NCBI GenBank assembly: GCA_900318375.1
Contig: ONKG01000003.1
Coordinates: 1-64,000 of the forward strand
Direction of reading: 5' to 3'
DNA from: an uncultured Lachnospiraceae bacterium
GTDB lineage: Bacteria; Bacillota; Clostridia; Lachnospirales; Lachnospiraceae
DNA: 64,000 bases
The translations under genes were made by a program, and so were the position numbers. The notes below the pieces were generated by a model, which made no database searches, was not told the DNA's origin, and saw only the letters and a list, made by a program, of their open reading frames with translations. This document shows positions 55,943 to 64,000 of the stretch, in pieces; positions within the stretch are counted from its first letter, which is position 1; the number at the start of each line of letters is the position of its first letter.

Positions 55943-56587
55943 ATGATGAATCAGAAAAAATACCAGATCATTTTCGCAACAGGCAACAAGGGTAAGATCC
56001 GTGAAATAAAGGAAATTGTGGCAGCCGGCAGCAATGCGGAAAACATCGAGGTTCTCTCCATGAAGGAAGCCGATGTCGTGGCTGACCCGGAAGAGAACGG
56101 CGCGGATTTTGAGGACAACGCCCTGATCAAGGCACAGGCAGTATATGACCTGCTCCGCTCCCGCCCCGTTCCCGAAAATACGGTCCGCATCGTGATGAGT
56201 GATGACTCCGGTCTTGTGATCGATGCCCTCGGCGGAGCTCCGGGCGTGCATTCTGCCCGCTACATGGGTTATGACACTGATTACCGTCTGCGTATGGAGC
56301 ATATCCTGGAGCTTATGAAAGATATCCCCGACGAAAAGCGGTCCGCCAGATTTGTAGCGGCAGTCGCAGCGATTCTCCCGGGCGGGGAATCCCGTGTCGT
56401 CCGCGGCGCCATGGAAGGCCGGATCGGCCGCTCCATCGCCGGCGAAAACGGTTTTGGTTACGACCCCTTCTTCTTCCTCCCGCAGTATGGCAAGACCAGC
56501 GCGGAGATTACTCCCCAAGAAAAAAACAGGATCAGCCACAGGGGACAGGCCCTTCGCAAAATGCTCGGAGAACTCGGACTGATCTGA
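55943..56587 (+). CDS. rdgB: XTP/dITP diphosphatase (RdgB/HAM1)
   Basis: The enzyme removes deaminated purine nucleotides from the pool. It has IIFATGNKGKIREIKEI, the metal site SDDSGLVIDALGGAPGVHSARY, GENGFGYDPFFFLPQYGKTSAEI and a closing SHRGQAL. Length is 214. AGAAGA precedes the ATG, which occurs as ATGATG. It lies 102 bp after the methyltransferase gene. Confidence 0.94.
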   Translation: MMNQKKYQIIFATGNKGKIREIKEIVAAGSNAENIEVLSMKEADVVADPEENGADFEDNALIKAQAVYDLLRSRPVPENTVRIVMSDDSGLVIDALGGAPGVHSARYMGYDTDYRLRMEHILELMKDIPDEKRSARFVAAVAAILPGGESRVVRGAMEGRIGRSIAGENGFGYDPFFFLPQYGKTSAEITPQEKNRISHRGQALRKMLGELGLI

Positions 56588-56700
56588 CCTGATCTGTTTT
56601 ATGCCCGGGATACAGACCGATACATAAGACAGAGACTGCAGGTCTTTCATCCGGCGTACTGCTTTTACTGCTGATCGAAAGTCAATATGGCTTTTCTTTC

Positions 56701-56728
56701 CAAAAGACAGCTGCAGAGCTGTCTTTTG
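56701..56728 (+). terminator. rdgB terminator-like hairpin
   Basis: CAAAAGACAGCT and AGCTGTCTTTTG form a perfect 12-bp stem; the A/T ends give it a terminator look in both directions. Confidence 0.7.
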
Positions 56729-56789
56729 ACAGTTAAGCAATCAATTGCGATATACTTTATTGCGTATAAAATATTTTGGTATTTTGTCA

Positions 56790-56818
56790 TTGACACATTC
56801 GTAATTGTTAGATATAAT
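56790..56818 (+). promoter_or_regulatory. Consensus promoter of the tRNA array
   Basis: TTGACA (56790-56795) and TATAAT (56813-56818) match sigma-A consensus exactly with a 17-nt spacer. Confidence 0.92.
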
Positions 56819-56848
56819 ATCTCTTGCATGTGAGACAACGGTCTCCAA

Positions 56849-56901
56849 CGGGGTGTGGCTCAGTTTGGCTAGAGCGCCTGGTTTGGGACCAGGAGGTCGC
56901 A
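56849..56901 (+). pseudogene. Truncated tRNA-Pro (anticodon TGG)
   Basis: CGGGGTG starts an acceptor arm, the D arm (GCTC..GAGC) and the anticodon arm (CCTGG-TTTGGGA-CCAGG) are normal, and GGTCGCA begins the variable region. The T arm and 3' acceptor strand are then missing: only ATATGTTTTCTATT separates it from tRNA-Gly. Confidence 0.85.
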
Positions 56902-56917
56902 ATATGTTTTCTATTGT

Positions 56918-56988
56918 GCGGGTGTAGTTCAGTGGTAGAACACTAGCCTTCCAAGCTAGATATGTGGGTTCGATTCCCATCACCCGCT
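56918..56988 (+). tRNA. tRNA-Gly (TCC)
   Basis: GCGGGTG pairs with CACCCGC; the anticodon loop is CTTCCAA and the T arm has GGTTCGATTCCC. CCA is not encoded. Confidence 0.96.
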
Positions 56989-57030
56989 TTCGTAATTGTA
57001 AATCCGCAGGGGCGATTGCGAACGGCTTAT

Positions 57031-57104
57031 GTGTCCGTAGCTCAGTTGGATAGAGCACCGGCCTTCTAAGCCGGGTGTCGGGGGTTCGAGTCCCCCCGGG
57101 CATA
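57031..57104 (+). tRNA. tRNA-Arg (TCT)
   Basis: The acceptor GTGTCCG pairs with CGGGCAT using two G-T pairs; the anticodon loop is CTTCTAA between CCGGC and GCCGG. CCA is not encoded. Confidence 0.92.
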
Positions 57105-57140
57105 CGCAGGAGCAGATTGATCTTCTCTCCTGTACTATAT

Positions 57141-57216
57141 GGTGGGTATGGCGTAGTTGGTTAGCGCGCCAGATTGTGGTTCTGGAGATCGTGGGTTCGA
57201 GTCCCATTACCCACCC
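57141..57216 (+). tRNA. tRNA-His (GTG)
   Basis: The acceptor GGTGGGT/ACCCACC with an extra 5' G opposite C is the His hallmark; the anticodon loop is TTGTGGT. Confidence 0.96.
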
Positions 57217-57261
57217 TTTTTTTATGTAAATATACAGCCTTTTTGGGCGGTCAAAAACTGT

Positions 57262-57333
57262 TGGGCTATCGCCAAGCGGTTAAGGCACAGCACTTTGACT
57301 GCTGTATCGTTGGTTCGATTCCAACTAGCCCAG
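57262..57333 (+). tRNA. tRNA-Gln (TTG)
   Basis: TGGGCTA pairs with TAGCCCA; the anticodon loop is CTTTGAC between CAGCA and TGCTG. Confidence 0.96.
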
Positions 57334-57337
57334 TTAT

Positions 57338-57410
57338 GGGACATTAGCTCAGATGGTAGAGCACTTGACTTTTAATCAAGTTGTCGGGGGTTCGAGTCCC
57401 CCATGTCTCA
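57338..57410 (+). tRNA. tRNA-Lys (TTT)
   Basis: GGGACAT pairs with ATGTCTC; the anticodon loop is CTTTTAA between CTTGA and TCAAG. Confidence 0.96.
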
Positions 57411-57591
57411 CTTTTTTCTTATTTTCTTTTTCCTTTTTTCTGCGGCGGCACAATTTTTTGCGTCGTCGCATTTTGCGTGTAGCAATGAGCCATGCGCAGA
57501 CAATACGGAAGACATCCGCTGAGAGCCTGCTCTCAAACGGAGGGCTTTCGGATTGGCCGCATACGGCGAATATTTAATATCGTATTTCCAT

Positions 57592-57674
57592 GCAGCTATG
57601 GCGGAATTGGCAGACGCGGCAGATTTAGGTTCTGTTGGGCAACCCCCGTGCAGGTTCAAGTCCTGTTAGCTGCA
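57592..57674 (+). tRNA. tRNA-Leu (TAG)
   Basis: GCAGCTA pairs with TAGCTGC; the anticodon loop is TTTAGGT and the variable arm (TGTTGGGCAACCCCCGT) is long, as in Leu tRNAs. It lies 180 bp after tRNA-Lys; nothing else was found in that spacer. Confidence 0.95.
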
Positions 57675-57690
57675 TTTTTTTATTCCATAA

Positions 57691-57734
57691 AAAACGGTAT
57701 GGCCGCTCTTTCCGCACAGTGGCCATACCGTTTT
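57691..57734. terminator. Bidirectional terminator after the tRNA array
   Basis: AAAACGGTATGGCC and GGCCATACCGTTTT form a perfect 14-bp stem, with T-rich sequence on both strands. It also serves the VanZ-like gene on the other strand. Confidence 0.9.
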
Positions 57735-57833
57735 CTTTTATTTATAATGTATAATGTTTTTCTTTCTTCTATTTATCTTATTATCTCACCGGATCAGGTA
57801 TCATTTGCAGTTCGTGTTTATCTTTTATCTTTA

Positions 57834-58349
57834 TCAACTGGTTCTGCGTCGGGAAAGGACTCTGTACAGACACATGCCGATCAGGATGCCGGCAGAGTCG
57901 ATCAGGACATCCCGCAGCTGGCCGGCGCGGCCGGGCACGAAAAGCTGATGAATCTCGTCACTGACTGCGTACAATACGCCGATTATAAAGGGCAGGACAA
58001 GAGGCTTCATAGTCCGCGAAGCAGAGGCTGACCCGTGTCCCTGCAAAGCACCCTGCAAAGCGGTATAAGAAGCGGCGGTTGCGGCGAGCAGTGCCCCCAG
58101 GACAGCATATTCGGTCAGGTGGGCGCATTTCCTGACAGGAAAAGACAGAGATTCCTCTATGGTCTGCTGTTCTTCCGGTGTCATGTTCTCAAATCCGTCG
58201 ACAAAGGTCTCACAGAGAAAGGTGCAGACCGACCCGCTCTGGGCTTTGGATTCGTCGTCATCAGCGCCGGACATCATAAAAATCAGGACCATCCACAGCA
58301 GAGTCAGGACAGTCAGCACCGCGCTTTTCAGAATGCGGTTTTTATTCAT
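57834..58349 (-). CDS. VanZ-family membrane protein
   Basis: The 171-residue protein has an N-terminal hydrophobic segment, then the VanZ pattern RKCAHLTEYAVLGALLAAT and LPFIIGVLYAVSDEIHQLFVPGRAGQLRDVLIDSAGILIG, with four membrane spans in all. Related proteins modulate glycopeptide and antimicrobial tolerance; the usual role in gut Firmicutes is unknown. GGAG precedes ATG 58349. It follows the unknown membrane protein gene on the same strand. Confidence 0.9.
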   Translation of the reverse strand: MNKNRILKSAVLTVLTLLWMVLIFMMSGADDDESKAQSGSVCTFLCETFVDGFENMTPEEQQTIEESLSFPVRKCAHLTEYAVLGALLAATAASYTALQGALQGHGSASASRTMKPLVLPFIIGVLYAVSDEIHQLFVPGRAGQLRDVLIDSAGILIGMCLYRVLSRRRTS

Positions 58350-58403
58350 TTTCAAAAGTCTCCGGATATGACGAATCTCCGGAAGCCTGATCCCTTCCGG
58401 AAA

Positions 58404-59852
58404 TCATTCACTGTTAAAGTCTCTGAACATGACGGCTGTCATATCTTTCTGGTTGATCGTGATACGGACGTTCAGCATCCGGATCAGGTCACGGACACTG
58501 AAGGGTCTTCCCGAGGGCACGGCTCCTGTGCCTTCAAACACCTCGGGAACTGCGCTCAGAAGCGTTATATTTCCGTCGCAGGTGAGTTTCATATTGTCAT
58601 GGGAATACGGCTCCGCAGGCGTTCTGCGGGTTTTCTGGACCGCCTCCCACTGCGTTGTGCCGATCCGCCAGGTACCGGTCCAGTCATCTGCCGAGAAAGT
58701 TCCGCCAAGACAGCGGACAAGATTGGCAAAAGCGCCCCTGCGGGGATAATCTCCAAAGGGATTGTCATCAAAATCCTCGCACGGATCCAATCCCACCATC
58801 CAGTAGGTTCCCGTCTTCCGGTAATAGAACAGTTCATAGGAATAGGAGCTCTCTCCGGCCCGGGTAAGATCATGGCCGCCGATATTGACCAGCTTCAGGA
58901 CCGGGGCAGGATATTTTGCGCAGAGCTCCCCGGACACCGAATAATGCTCTTTTCCAAAAGTTCTCGCGGCATCGACATAGTCATTCTCCATGCGCGTAAA
59001 GAGGCCTTTTACTGTAAGACGCGGCGATGATGCAAGGTCTGTGAAGGGAATTGTTCCGATCCTGTAGGCCTCCCGAACCTCAAGGCTGCGCCAGTCTTCA
59101 GGAACCGCCATAGATCTGGCCGCCCCCGGATCGGATCCTCTCTTTGCCGCCCTGGTCACTGCATCCGCGCCCCCGGTGATTCCCCTGTCGGGTTTCAGAT
59201 AGACATGAACACAGGGGGGCTTTGCCCTCATCCCGACCCAGGGTGACTTTCCTTCTTTACAGGAAAAAGAAAGCAATTCATCAATCTCCGAGATCAGAGA
59301 AGCTGCCTCTCCGAACTGACTGCTGTCCTCCAGATACAGCCGGAACACATATTGAGCCCCGAATGCTCCGGAAGACTCTCCTGTCTCTTCGATATCCAGT
59401 TCAGGCCCCTTGTCCCGCTGTGCCTCTTTGGCAAGATCCTCAATCTCCTCCAGCCGGTTTTCGATGACTGTACTGTAATAGTTGTCATAAACAGCTTTGC
59501 GGGTGCGCCCCGTGTACTCACCATTCTGTTCCAGGGGAACAACTGTTGAAAAAACAGAGAAGCTCTTGTCTCCCTTTTTTTCATACAGATAGGCATTCAT
59601 CCCGCCCTGCTCGCCGGAAATTTCTTTTTTTCTGAGAAGCGTCCATGAATCCCCGTAGTTGCTCTTGACATATGCGTCAATTTCGGCATCAGAATACTTG
59701 ATCGGAGCATACATATAGTAAATTGCGGCTGCGCCTGCCAGTCCCACGAGCACACAAAAAAGAAGCACGATCGGAAAAACCCATTTTTTTCCTTTCCGTA
59801 CTTTCTTTTCCGCGGAATATCTTCGTGTTGTTTTCCGGCGTTCCGACGACAT
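58404..59852 (-). CDS. Unknown single-span membrane protein
   Basis: I do not recognise this 482-residue protein. A basic N-terminus (SSERRKTTRRYSAEKKVRKGKK) precedes one membrane span (WVFPIVLLFCVLVGLAGAAAIYYMY), giving an extracytoplasmic body of about 430 residues. The body has IDAYVKSNYGDSWTLLRKKEIS, an SVFSTVVPLEQNGEYTGR region, and aromatic repeats. Four or more Cys are present but no enzyme motif. GGAAG lies near the start. It sits between the VanZ gene and the NSS transporter. Confidence 0.7.
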   Translation of the reverse strand: MSSERRKTTRRYSAEKKVRKGKKWVFPIVLLFCVLVGLAGAAAIYYMYAPIKYSDAEIDAYVKSNYGDSWTLLRKKEISGEQGGMNAYLYEKKGDKSFSVFSTVVPLEQNGEYTGRTRKAVYDNYYSTVIENRLEEIEDLAKEAQRDKGPELDIEETGESSGAFGAQYVFRLYLEDSSQFGEAASLISEIDELLSFSCKEGKSPWVGMRAKPPCVHVYLKPDRGITGGADAVTRAAKRGSDPGAARSMAVPEDWRSLEVREAYRIGTIPFTDLASSPRLTVKGLFTRMENDYVDAARTFGKEHYSVSGELCAKYPAPVLKLVNIGGHDLTRAGESSYSYELFYYRKTGTYWMVGLDPCEDFDDNPFGDYPRRGAFANLVRCLGGTFSADDWTGTWRIGTTQWEAVQKTRRTPAEPYSHDNMKLTCDGNITLLSAVPEVFEGTGAVPSGRPFSVRDLIRMLNVRITINQKDMTAVMFRDFNSE

Positions 59853-59899
59853 CTTCCGTATAATATCCTTTCTTCATGCGCCATTCGGAAAGTGTCCGT

Positions 59900-59945
59900 T
59901 ATCGTCCGCGCAATATCAGCGGTAAAAGCTGCTGCGCGGACGATA
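59900..59945. other. Strong hairpin between the NSS transporter and the unknown gene
   Basis: TATCGTCCGCGCA and TGCGCGGACGATA form a perfect 13-bp stem with a partly paired 20-nt interior. No T-tract follows on either strand, so it may be a processing, stability or regulatory structure rather than a terminator. Confidence 0.55.
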
Positions 59946-59964
59946 TTACTGTTTGATGACACTA

Positions 59965-61320
59965 TCAAATGAGGCCCATGATAAAGACAAAAATGATCAG
60001 AAGCGGGAGAATCCATGTGATGTAGAAGCGCATCCACTCCTGTACCTTCAGGCCATCGCCTTCATCAGCTTCTCTCTTGAAGTTCTCCCATCCCCAGCCT
60101 GCCTTGCGGGTGCAGAAAAGAACAAAGACCAGTGCTCCCAGGGGAAGCAGGAAGTTACTGACGATATAGTCCTCAAGATCAAGGAAGGTGCTTTCTCCTC
60201 CCATGGGATGGATCCATTGCAGTTTATTGAATCCCAATGCGCAGGGAAGCGAGAGGATAAAGACCAGAACAATATTTACCAGTCCTGTTTTAGTCCTGCT
60301 CCAGCCGAACAGATCCATGCACATGGCCATGATGTTTTCAAACACGGCGAGAACTGTGGAAAATGCCGCAAAAGTCATAAATACGAAGAAGAGGCTTCCC
60401 CAGAGTCTGCCCAAAGGCATGTTATTGAAAATATTGGGAAGTGTGATAAAAATCAGGCCGGGTCCCGCCGTTGGCTCCACTTTGTATGCAAAGCATGCGG
60501 GAATGATGATCAGGCCGGAGCTGATGGCGACCATAGTATCCAGAAGAACAATGTTCACGGACTCTCCCATAAGAGACTGCTCTTTGTTGATATAACTTCC
60601 GAAAATCGCCATGGAGCCGATTCCGATACTAAGTGTAAAGAAGGCCTGGTTCATTGCGGCAACAATGACGTTCCAGATTCCCTGCTCCTTCATCCTGGCA
60701 AAATCGGGAACCAGCAGATAGCGGATTCCCTCGCGGGCACCGGGGAGAAAAATACTGTTGACAGCAAGGATCATCATGATCACGATCAATGCAGTCATCA
60801 TGACCTTGGTCACTCTTTCCAGTCCGCTCTGCAGGCCGCGCATATTGACAATAAAGCCCAGGGCGACAATAACTGCCATAAAACCCACCTGAAGGACGGG
60901 GCTTTTCAGACCGCTGTCAAATACGGCCGCGACACTATCTGCATCCAGTCCCTTAAAATTTCCGAATGCTTCCTGGAAAAAATACTGCAGCATCCAGCCT
61001 GCCACAGTGGTGTAAAACATCATCAGAAGATAATTGCCGGCCATACAGAACAGGCCGTGAATATGCCATTTGGTCCCCTCCGGCTCAAGTTCCTGGTACA
61101 TGCGGATGGGACTCTTGCGGGACGCTCTGCCGACTGCGAACTCCATGCACATAGCCGGAAGACCCAGGATCGCGAGAAAGAAGAGATACACGAGTACAAA
61201 CGCGCCGCCGCCAAACTGTCCGCACAGATAAGGAAATCTCCAAACATTACCGATGCCGATCGCGCATCCGGCGCTGATCAGAATGAATCCCAAACGACTG
61301 CCTAAAGTTTCTCTTTGCAT
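59965..61320 (-). CDS. Sodium-dependent neurotransmitter-symporter-family (NSS) transporter
   Basis: The 451-residue, LeuT-type transporter imports an amino acid with Na+. It shows the core GFILISAGCAIGIGNVWRFPYLCGQFGGGAFVLVY, EFAVGRASRKSP and about eleven hydrophobic segments, ending with LLIIFVFIMG. The bacterial family usually takes aromatic or branched amino acids. ATG 61320 (MQRETLG) is preferred to a TTG three codons earlier. An inverted repeat lies in its leader. Confidence 0.92.
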   Translation of the reverse strand: MQRETLGSRLGFILISAGCAIGIGNVWRFPYLCGQFGGGAFVLVYLFFLAILGLPAMCMEFAVGRASRKSPIRMYQELEPEGTKWHIHGLFCMAGNYLLMMFYTTVAGWMLQYFFQEAFGNFKGLDADSVAAVFDSGLKSPVLQVGFMAVIVALGFIVNMRGLQSGLERVTKVMMTALIVIMMILAVNSIFLPGAREGIRYLLVPDFARMKEQGIWNVIVAAMNQAFFTLSIGIGSMAIFGSYINKEQSLMGESVNIVLLDTMVAISSGLIIIPACFAYKVEPTAGPGLIFITLPNIFNNMPLGRLWGSLFFVFMTFAAFSTVLAVFENIMAMCMDLFGWSRTKTGLVNIVLVFILSLPCALGFNKLQWIHPMGGESTFLDLEDYIVSNFLLPLGALVFVLFCTRKAGWGWENFKREADEGDGLKVQEWMRFYITWILPLLIIFVFIMGLI

Positions 61321-61361
61321 AATTAACAATTACCCCTTTATGTAATATTTGCTGTCAACAT

Positions 61362-61420
61362 ATCCGGATGCACTTTCCACGACAACTCTGATTACACAGA
61401 GCCTGTCAGTGCATCCGGAT
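61362..61420 (-). other. Long stem-loop in the NSS transporter leader
   Basis: ATCCGGATGCACT (61362-74) and AGTGCATCCGGAT (61408-20) form 13 perfect pairs, with an inner GACA-CTCTG/CAGAG-GTC stem. It lies 40 nt ahead of the start codon. A second hairpin (GTTCC..GGAAC) is at 61440-61465. Confidence 0.55.
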
Positions 61421-61546
61421 CCATCTGTTGTCCTGCCTGTTCCCGGGGCTGCAGCAGCCGGAACAGGCTCATGATTCTATTTTTTGTTGCTCATTATGAT
61501 AACTTCAGGTTTTTAGCCTGCTGCGGTCTTGATCAAGGCGCAATGA

Positions 61547-63424
61547 TCAATTGCTTTGGAAATCTCCGCCTCCGGTAGGTACTTCTGTCTCCTCGGAGCC
61601 GTCAACCGGTGCTGTCCCGGCATCCTGCTCTATCGATGATCCGCCACCGGTCATTCCTTCGCCGGCATAGGACGGGTCGGTTGATGCCGACGGGCCGCTT
61701 CCTCTCCCCATAACATAGATAATGCTCAGAATTGCAATAAGGAAGAGAGTGACGATCCGTACGCCCACTTCTTTTGTAAGACCGTACCTGCCCAGGAATA
61801 CGTCAATGCGGTCCGGTTTATTCTCCCTGTATCTGCGCTGACGGCGCATCTGTTCAAGTCTGCGCTCCCTGCCGGCGAGTTCTGCCTGCCGCTGTTCAGG
61901 CCCGGCATCGTGTCGGAACATACTGTCCGCAGATGTCTTCTGCCCCTGAATGATCGATTCTTTGTGCTGTCCGGCTTCCGCCTTCTGTGCACGGGCCTGC
62001 TCCTGCAGGCGGGCTGCCTCAGCGCGCTCAGCCTCAGCTCTCGCCGCACGGGCCTCTTCCTCCTGCAGACGGACAGTTTCGTTATAGTCTCTGTCCTGCA
62101 CACGAATCACGCCGGGGCGTTCTCTTCCCTGAAGACGGATGATCTCCGCACCGCCATGATTATTTTCACGGCGCAGGACGTCTTTACCGGCCATTTCTCT
62201 CTGGCGGGCTGCGGCCTCAATGCGTTCAGCGCGTTCCTGTTCTTCCTTGCGGATGGCTCCTTCAAAACGATCCGCCGCCGGCTTAACAACCGGCTCCTCA
62301 GAACCGGCTTTTTCCTTCTGCAGGCGGACTGTCTCCGTGAGTTCGGCTTCTTCCTTCTGCAGACGGACTGTCTCTGTGAGTTCGGCTTCTTCCTTCTGCG
62401 CGCGGGCCTTCTCCTCCTGCAGACGGGCTGCCTCGGCGCGCGCGGCTTCTTCCTTCTGCGCGCGGGCTCTCTCCTCCTGCAGACGGGCCGCCTCGGCGCG
62501 CGCGGCTTCTTCCTTCTGCGCGCGGGCTCTCTCCTCCTGCAGACGGGCCGCCTCGGCACGCGCGGCTTCTTCCTTCTGCGCGCGGGCTCTCTCTTCCTGC
62601 AGACGGGCTGCCTCGGCGCGCGCGGCTTCTTCCTTCTGCGCGCGGACCTTCTCCTCCTGCAGACGGGCCGCCTCAGCGCGCGCGGCTTCTTCCTTCTGCG
62701 CGCGGGCTCTCTCCTCCTGCAGACGGGCTGCCTCGGCGCGCCTGGCTTCTTCCTTCTGCGCGCGGGCTTTCTCCTCCTGACTGCGGCGGATTGCCTCCGC
62801 ACGTGCCTCCTCCGCCTTCTTTCTTTCAGCCTCCTCTGCCGCGAAATGCTTTTCAGCCCTTTCGATATGTTTTCTCATATTCCTTTCATCCGCAGCTTCC
62901 TGTCTGCGATGATGGGATTCGGAAAAGAATCGCCGGGCTTTTTCAATCAGAGAGAGTGTTTCAAGATATGCTTCCATATCCTGTTCGCGGGACGAAATCA
63001 CCGCTGTCGGCCGATCATCTTCGTTTAAATCTCCGTCATCCGGGATTTCTCCGCGGGCAATCCTTTTGATCGCTTCCACATCAACATTTCCCCCGGCTTC
63101 CTCGAAGAAAACAGGATCCATAAAAGAGTCCTCCTGCAGACTCTTTTCCACAGCTTCACGGGAAGGCATGTTGGCCTCTTCGGCATTATGAACAGGTTTG
63201 CGTCCTTTTTTCCCTGTCCCTGAGGACCTGGAAGATTTGGAAGAATGGTCTGACTTTGAAGTTTTTGAAGAACGTCCGGACTTCAACGGCTGTTCAGCCT
63301 TCGGATCCGGTATTTTCCCGGCAGACTTTGAAGCCTGAACGGGGCGGATCCGCACAGGCGCTCCGCATTGATCACATTTCACTGCATTTTCCGCAATAAC
63401 GGCGCCACATTTAGCACAAAACAT
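61547..63424 (-). CDS. Zinc-ribbon, coiled-coil single-span membrane protein with 20-residue repeats
   Basis: Order: N-terminal zinc ribbon (FCAKCGAVIAENAVKCDQCG), Ser/Lys-rich linker, acidic segment, then a long charged coiled coil (about residues 190-520), including six units of the type EEARAQKEEAARAEAARLQ encoded by 60-bp DNA repeats, one membrane span (VGVRIVTLFLIAILSIIYVMG) and a Gly/Ser/acidic tail. The layout is TolA-like but no TolA homology is claimed. It could tether a cytoplasmic complex to the membrane. GAGG precedes ATG 63424. It is followed by the NSS gene on the same strand. Confidence 0.8.
   Translation of the reverse strand: MFCAKCGAVIAENAVKCDQCGAPVRIRPVQASKSAGKIPDPKAEQPLKSGRSSKTSKSDHSSKSSRSSGTGKKGRKPVHNAEEANMPSREAVEKSLQEDSFMDPVFFEEAGGNVDVEAIKRIARGEIPDDGDLNEDDRPTAVISSREQDMEAYLETLSLIEKARRFFSESHHRRQEAADERNMRKHIERAEKHFAAEEAERKKAEEARAEAIRRSQEEKARAQKEEARRAEAARLQEERARAQKEEAARAEAARLQEEKVRAQKEEAARAEAARLQEERARAQKEEAARAEAARLQEERARAQKEEAARAEAARLQEERARAQKEEAARAEAARLQEEKARAQKEEAELTETVRLQKEEAELTETVRLQKEKAGSEEPVVKPAADRFEGAIRKEEQERAERIEAAARQREMAGKDVLRRENNHGGAEIIRLQGRERPGVIRVQDRDYNETVRLQEEEARAARAEAERAEAARLQEQARAQKAEAGQHKESIIQGQKTSADSMFRHDAGPEQRQAELAGRERRLEQMRRQRRYRENKPDRIDVFLGRYGLTKEVGVRIVTLFLIAILSIIYVMGRGSGPSASTDPSYAGEGMTGGGSSIEQDAGTAPVDGSEETEVPTGGGDFQSN
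62401..62760 (-). repeat. Six 60-bp coding tandem repeats
   Basis: Six almost identical 60-bp units keep perfect phase inside the coiled-coil gene. A related 39-bp unit repeats twice at about 62322-62400. Confidence 0.9.
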
Positions 63425-63768
63425 CACTATATATCCTCATAAACGACTGTAAGTCATAAAAATCATATCAGTTCGCTGCCGGTCATCTTCTCAAAAAGGG
63501 AAAATGCCGCCCAGCTCTGCGAATGCCCTTTCCGGACCTTCGTCGTTATCCCCGGGTTTTCACGCAGGATCATGCGAAAAGCCCTGTTATCCTGAGTCTG
63601 GTGCAGTTGCAGCTGTCATCAACTGTTCAACTGTAAAAGCAGAATAGTAATCATTATAATCACATGAAACGGGTTTTGCAATCCTCTGGTACCCGTCATT
63701 TGCAATACCGCAGCAGGACTGCAGCAGATCTGACCGGCACCGGATTCAAGGGATTTGCCGGGGCGGGA
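63425..63768. other. Intergenic region without recognised features
   Basis: No credible gene, tRNA or known riboswitch is visible between the coiled-coil gene and the hslO end. Confidence 0.5.
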
Positions 63769-64000
63769 TCATCGGCCGGCTGCCGCTGCCCTGGGCAGAA
63801 GCTTTTTTACCTCGTCAGTCGTGTATCGATAGGTGCTGCTGCAGAACTGGCACGCCAGTTCAATATCTTTTCCGTCTGCAATAATGTCCTCAAGTTCCTC
63901 TTTTCCCAAAAGAACCAGACCGCGCTCAAAACGCTCACGGCTGCAATTGCAATAAAAACAGACATCCTCTCTGGATGTGATCTGAATATCAAAACCGTCC
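63769..64000 (-). CDS. hslO: Hsp33 redox chaperone, C-terminal part (cut by window edge)
   Basis: Only the last 76 residues are in the window. They contain the zinc-redox motif: FYCNCSRERFERGL (CxC) and LACQFCSSTYRYT (CxxC), the oxidation switch of Hsp33 that releases zinc under disulfide stress to activate the chaperone. The frame ends at TGA 63771-63769. The start lies beyond 64000. Confidence 0.9.
   Translation of the reverse strand, partial: DGFDIQITSREDVCFYCNCSRERFERGLVLLGKEELEDIIADGKDIELACQFCSSTYRYTTDEVKKLLPRAAAAGR

Noticed and set aside
56741..57207. Minus-strand frames with sequence such as MPGGTRTPDTRL or MGLEPTISRTT
   Set aside because: They are antisense to the tRNA genes; this is a well-known false protein family made from tRNA sequence.

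Overview
The window looks like a chromosomal segment of a Gram-positive anaerobic Clostridia member, most likely Lachnospiraceae. The evidence is a riboflavin operon under an FMN riboswitch, a glycine riboswitch ahead of an AlsT-type symporter, consensus sigma-A promoters, GGAGG-type ribosome binding sites, DUF5721 and DUF1294 proteins, VanZ and DegV proteins, and tRNA genes without encoded CCA. The assignment is inferred, because no rRNA or species marker is present.

Layout. 1-1.9 kb: decayed IS66-type transposase. 1.9-6.4 kb: ribD-ribE-ribBA-ribH with promoter, FMN riboswitch and two leader terminators. 6.4-8.9 kb: a NifX-FKBP fusion, a zinc-ribbon protein and a fumarylacetoacetase-family enzyme. 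9.1-10.9 kb: tandem repeats, glycine riboswitch, Na+/alanine-glycine symporter. 11.1-17.8 kb: arginine synthesis (GNAT-argJ-argB-argD and, on the other strand, argG). 18.3-22.7 kb: two small conserved proteins, pyrB-pyrI, a TtcA-like enzyme and Maf. 23.0-27.1 kb: MarR-DegV pair with twin operators, Nudix, Hsp20, peroxiredoxin. 27.4-32 kb: a four-gene cassette (unknown protein, VWA protein, PurA-like enzyme, NrtR-type Nudix regulator) whose promoter is flanked by two NrtR-like palindromes. 32.1-45 kb: secreted GH114-like protein, a transposase-LacZ chimera, a double-Nudix protein, acylphosphatase, hybrid histidine kinase, a MITE-like structured element, gshA and a GH13 enzyme. 45.5-52.3 kb: PD-(D/E)XK-XPD/DinG helicase, then asnA and gdhA, which share a TTGTATACAA motif. 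52.4-56.7 kb: uvrA remnant, HAD phosphatase, THUMP methyltransferase, RdgB. 56.8-57.7 kb: a tRNA array with one broken tRNA-Pro. 57.8-64 kb: VanZ, an unknown membrane protein, an NSS transporter, a zinc-ribbon/coiled-coil membrane protein with 60-bp repeats, and the 3' end of hslO.

Three themes stand out. First, a four-hairpin structured RNA appears twice (about 48.83-49.01 and 54.00-54.22 kb), with matching layout, compensatory stem changes and a terminator-like last hairpin; it is the best candidate for an undescribed element. Second, the NrtR cassette at 27.4-32 kb is the best candidate for an undescribed protein system, probably tied to NAD or ADP-ribose status. Third, the genome is unusually rich in short tandem repeats, both between genes and inside reading frames as low-complexity loops (LacZ, helicase, double Nudix, PurA-like).
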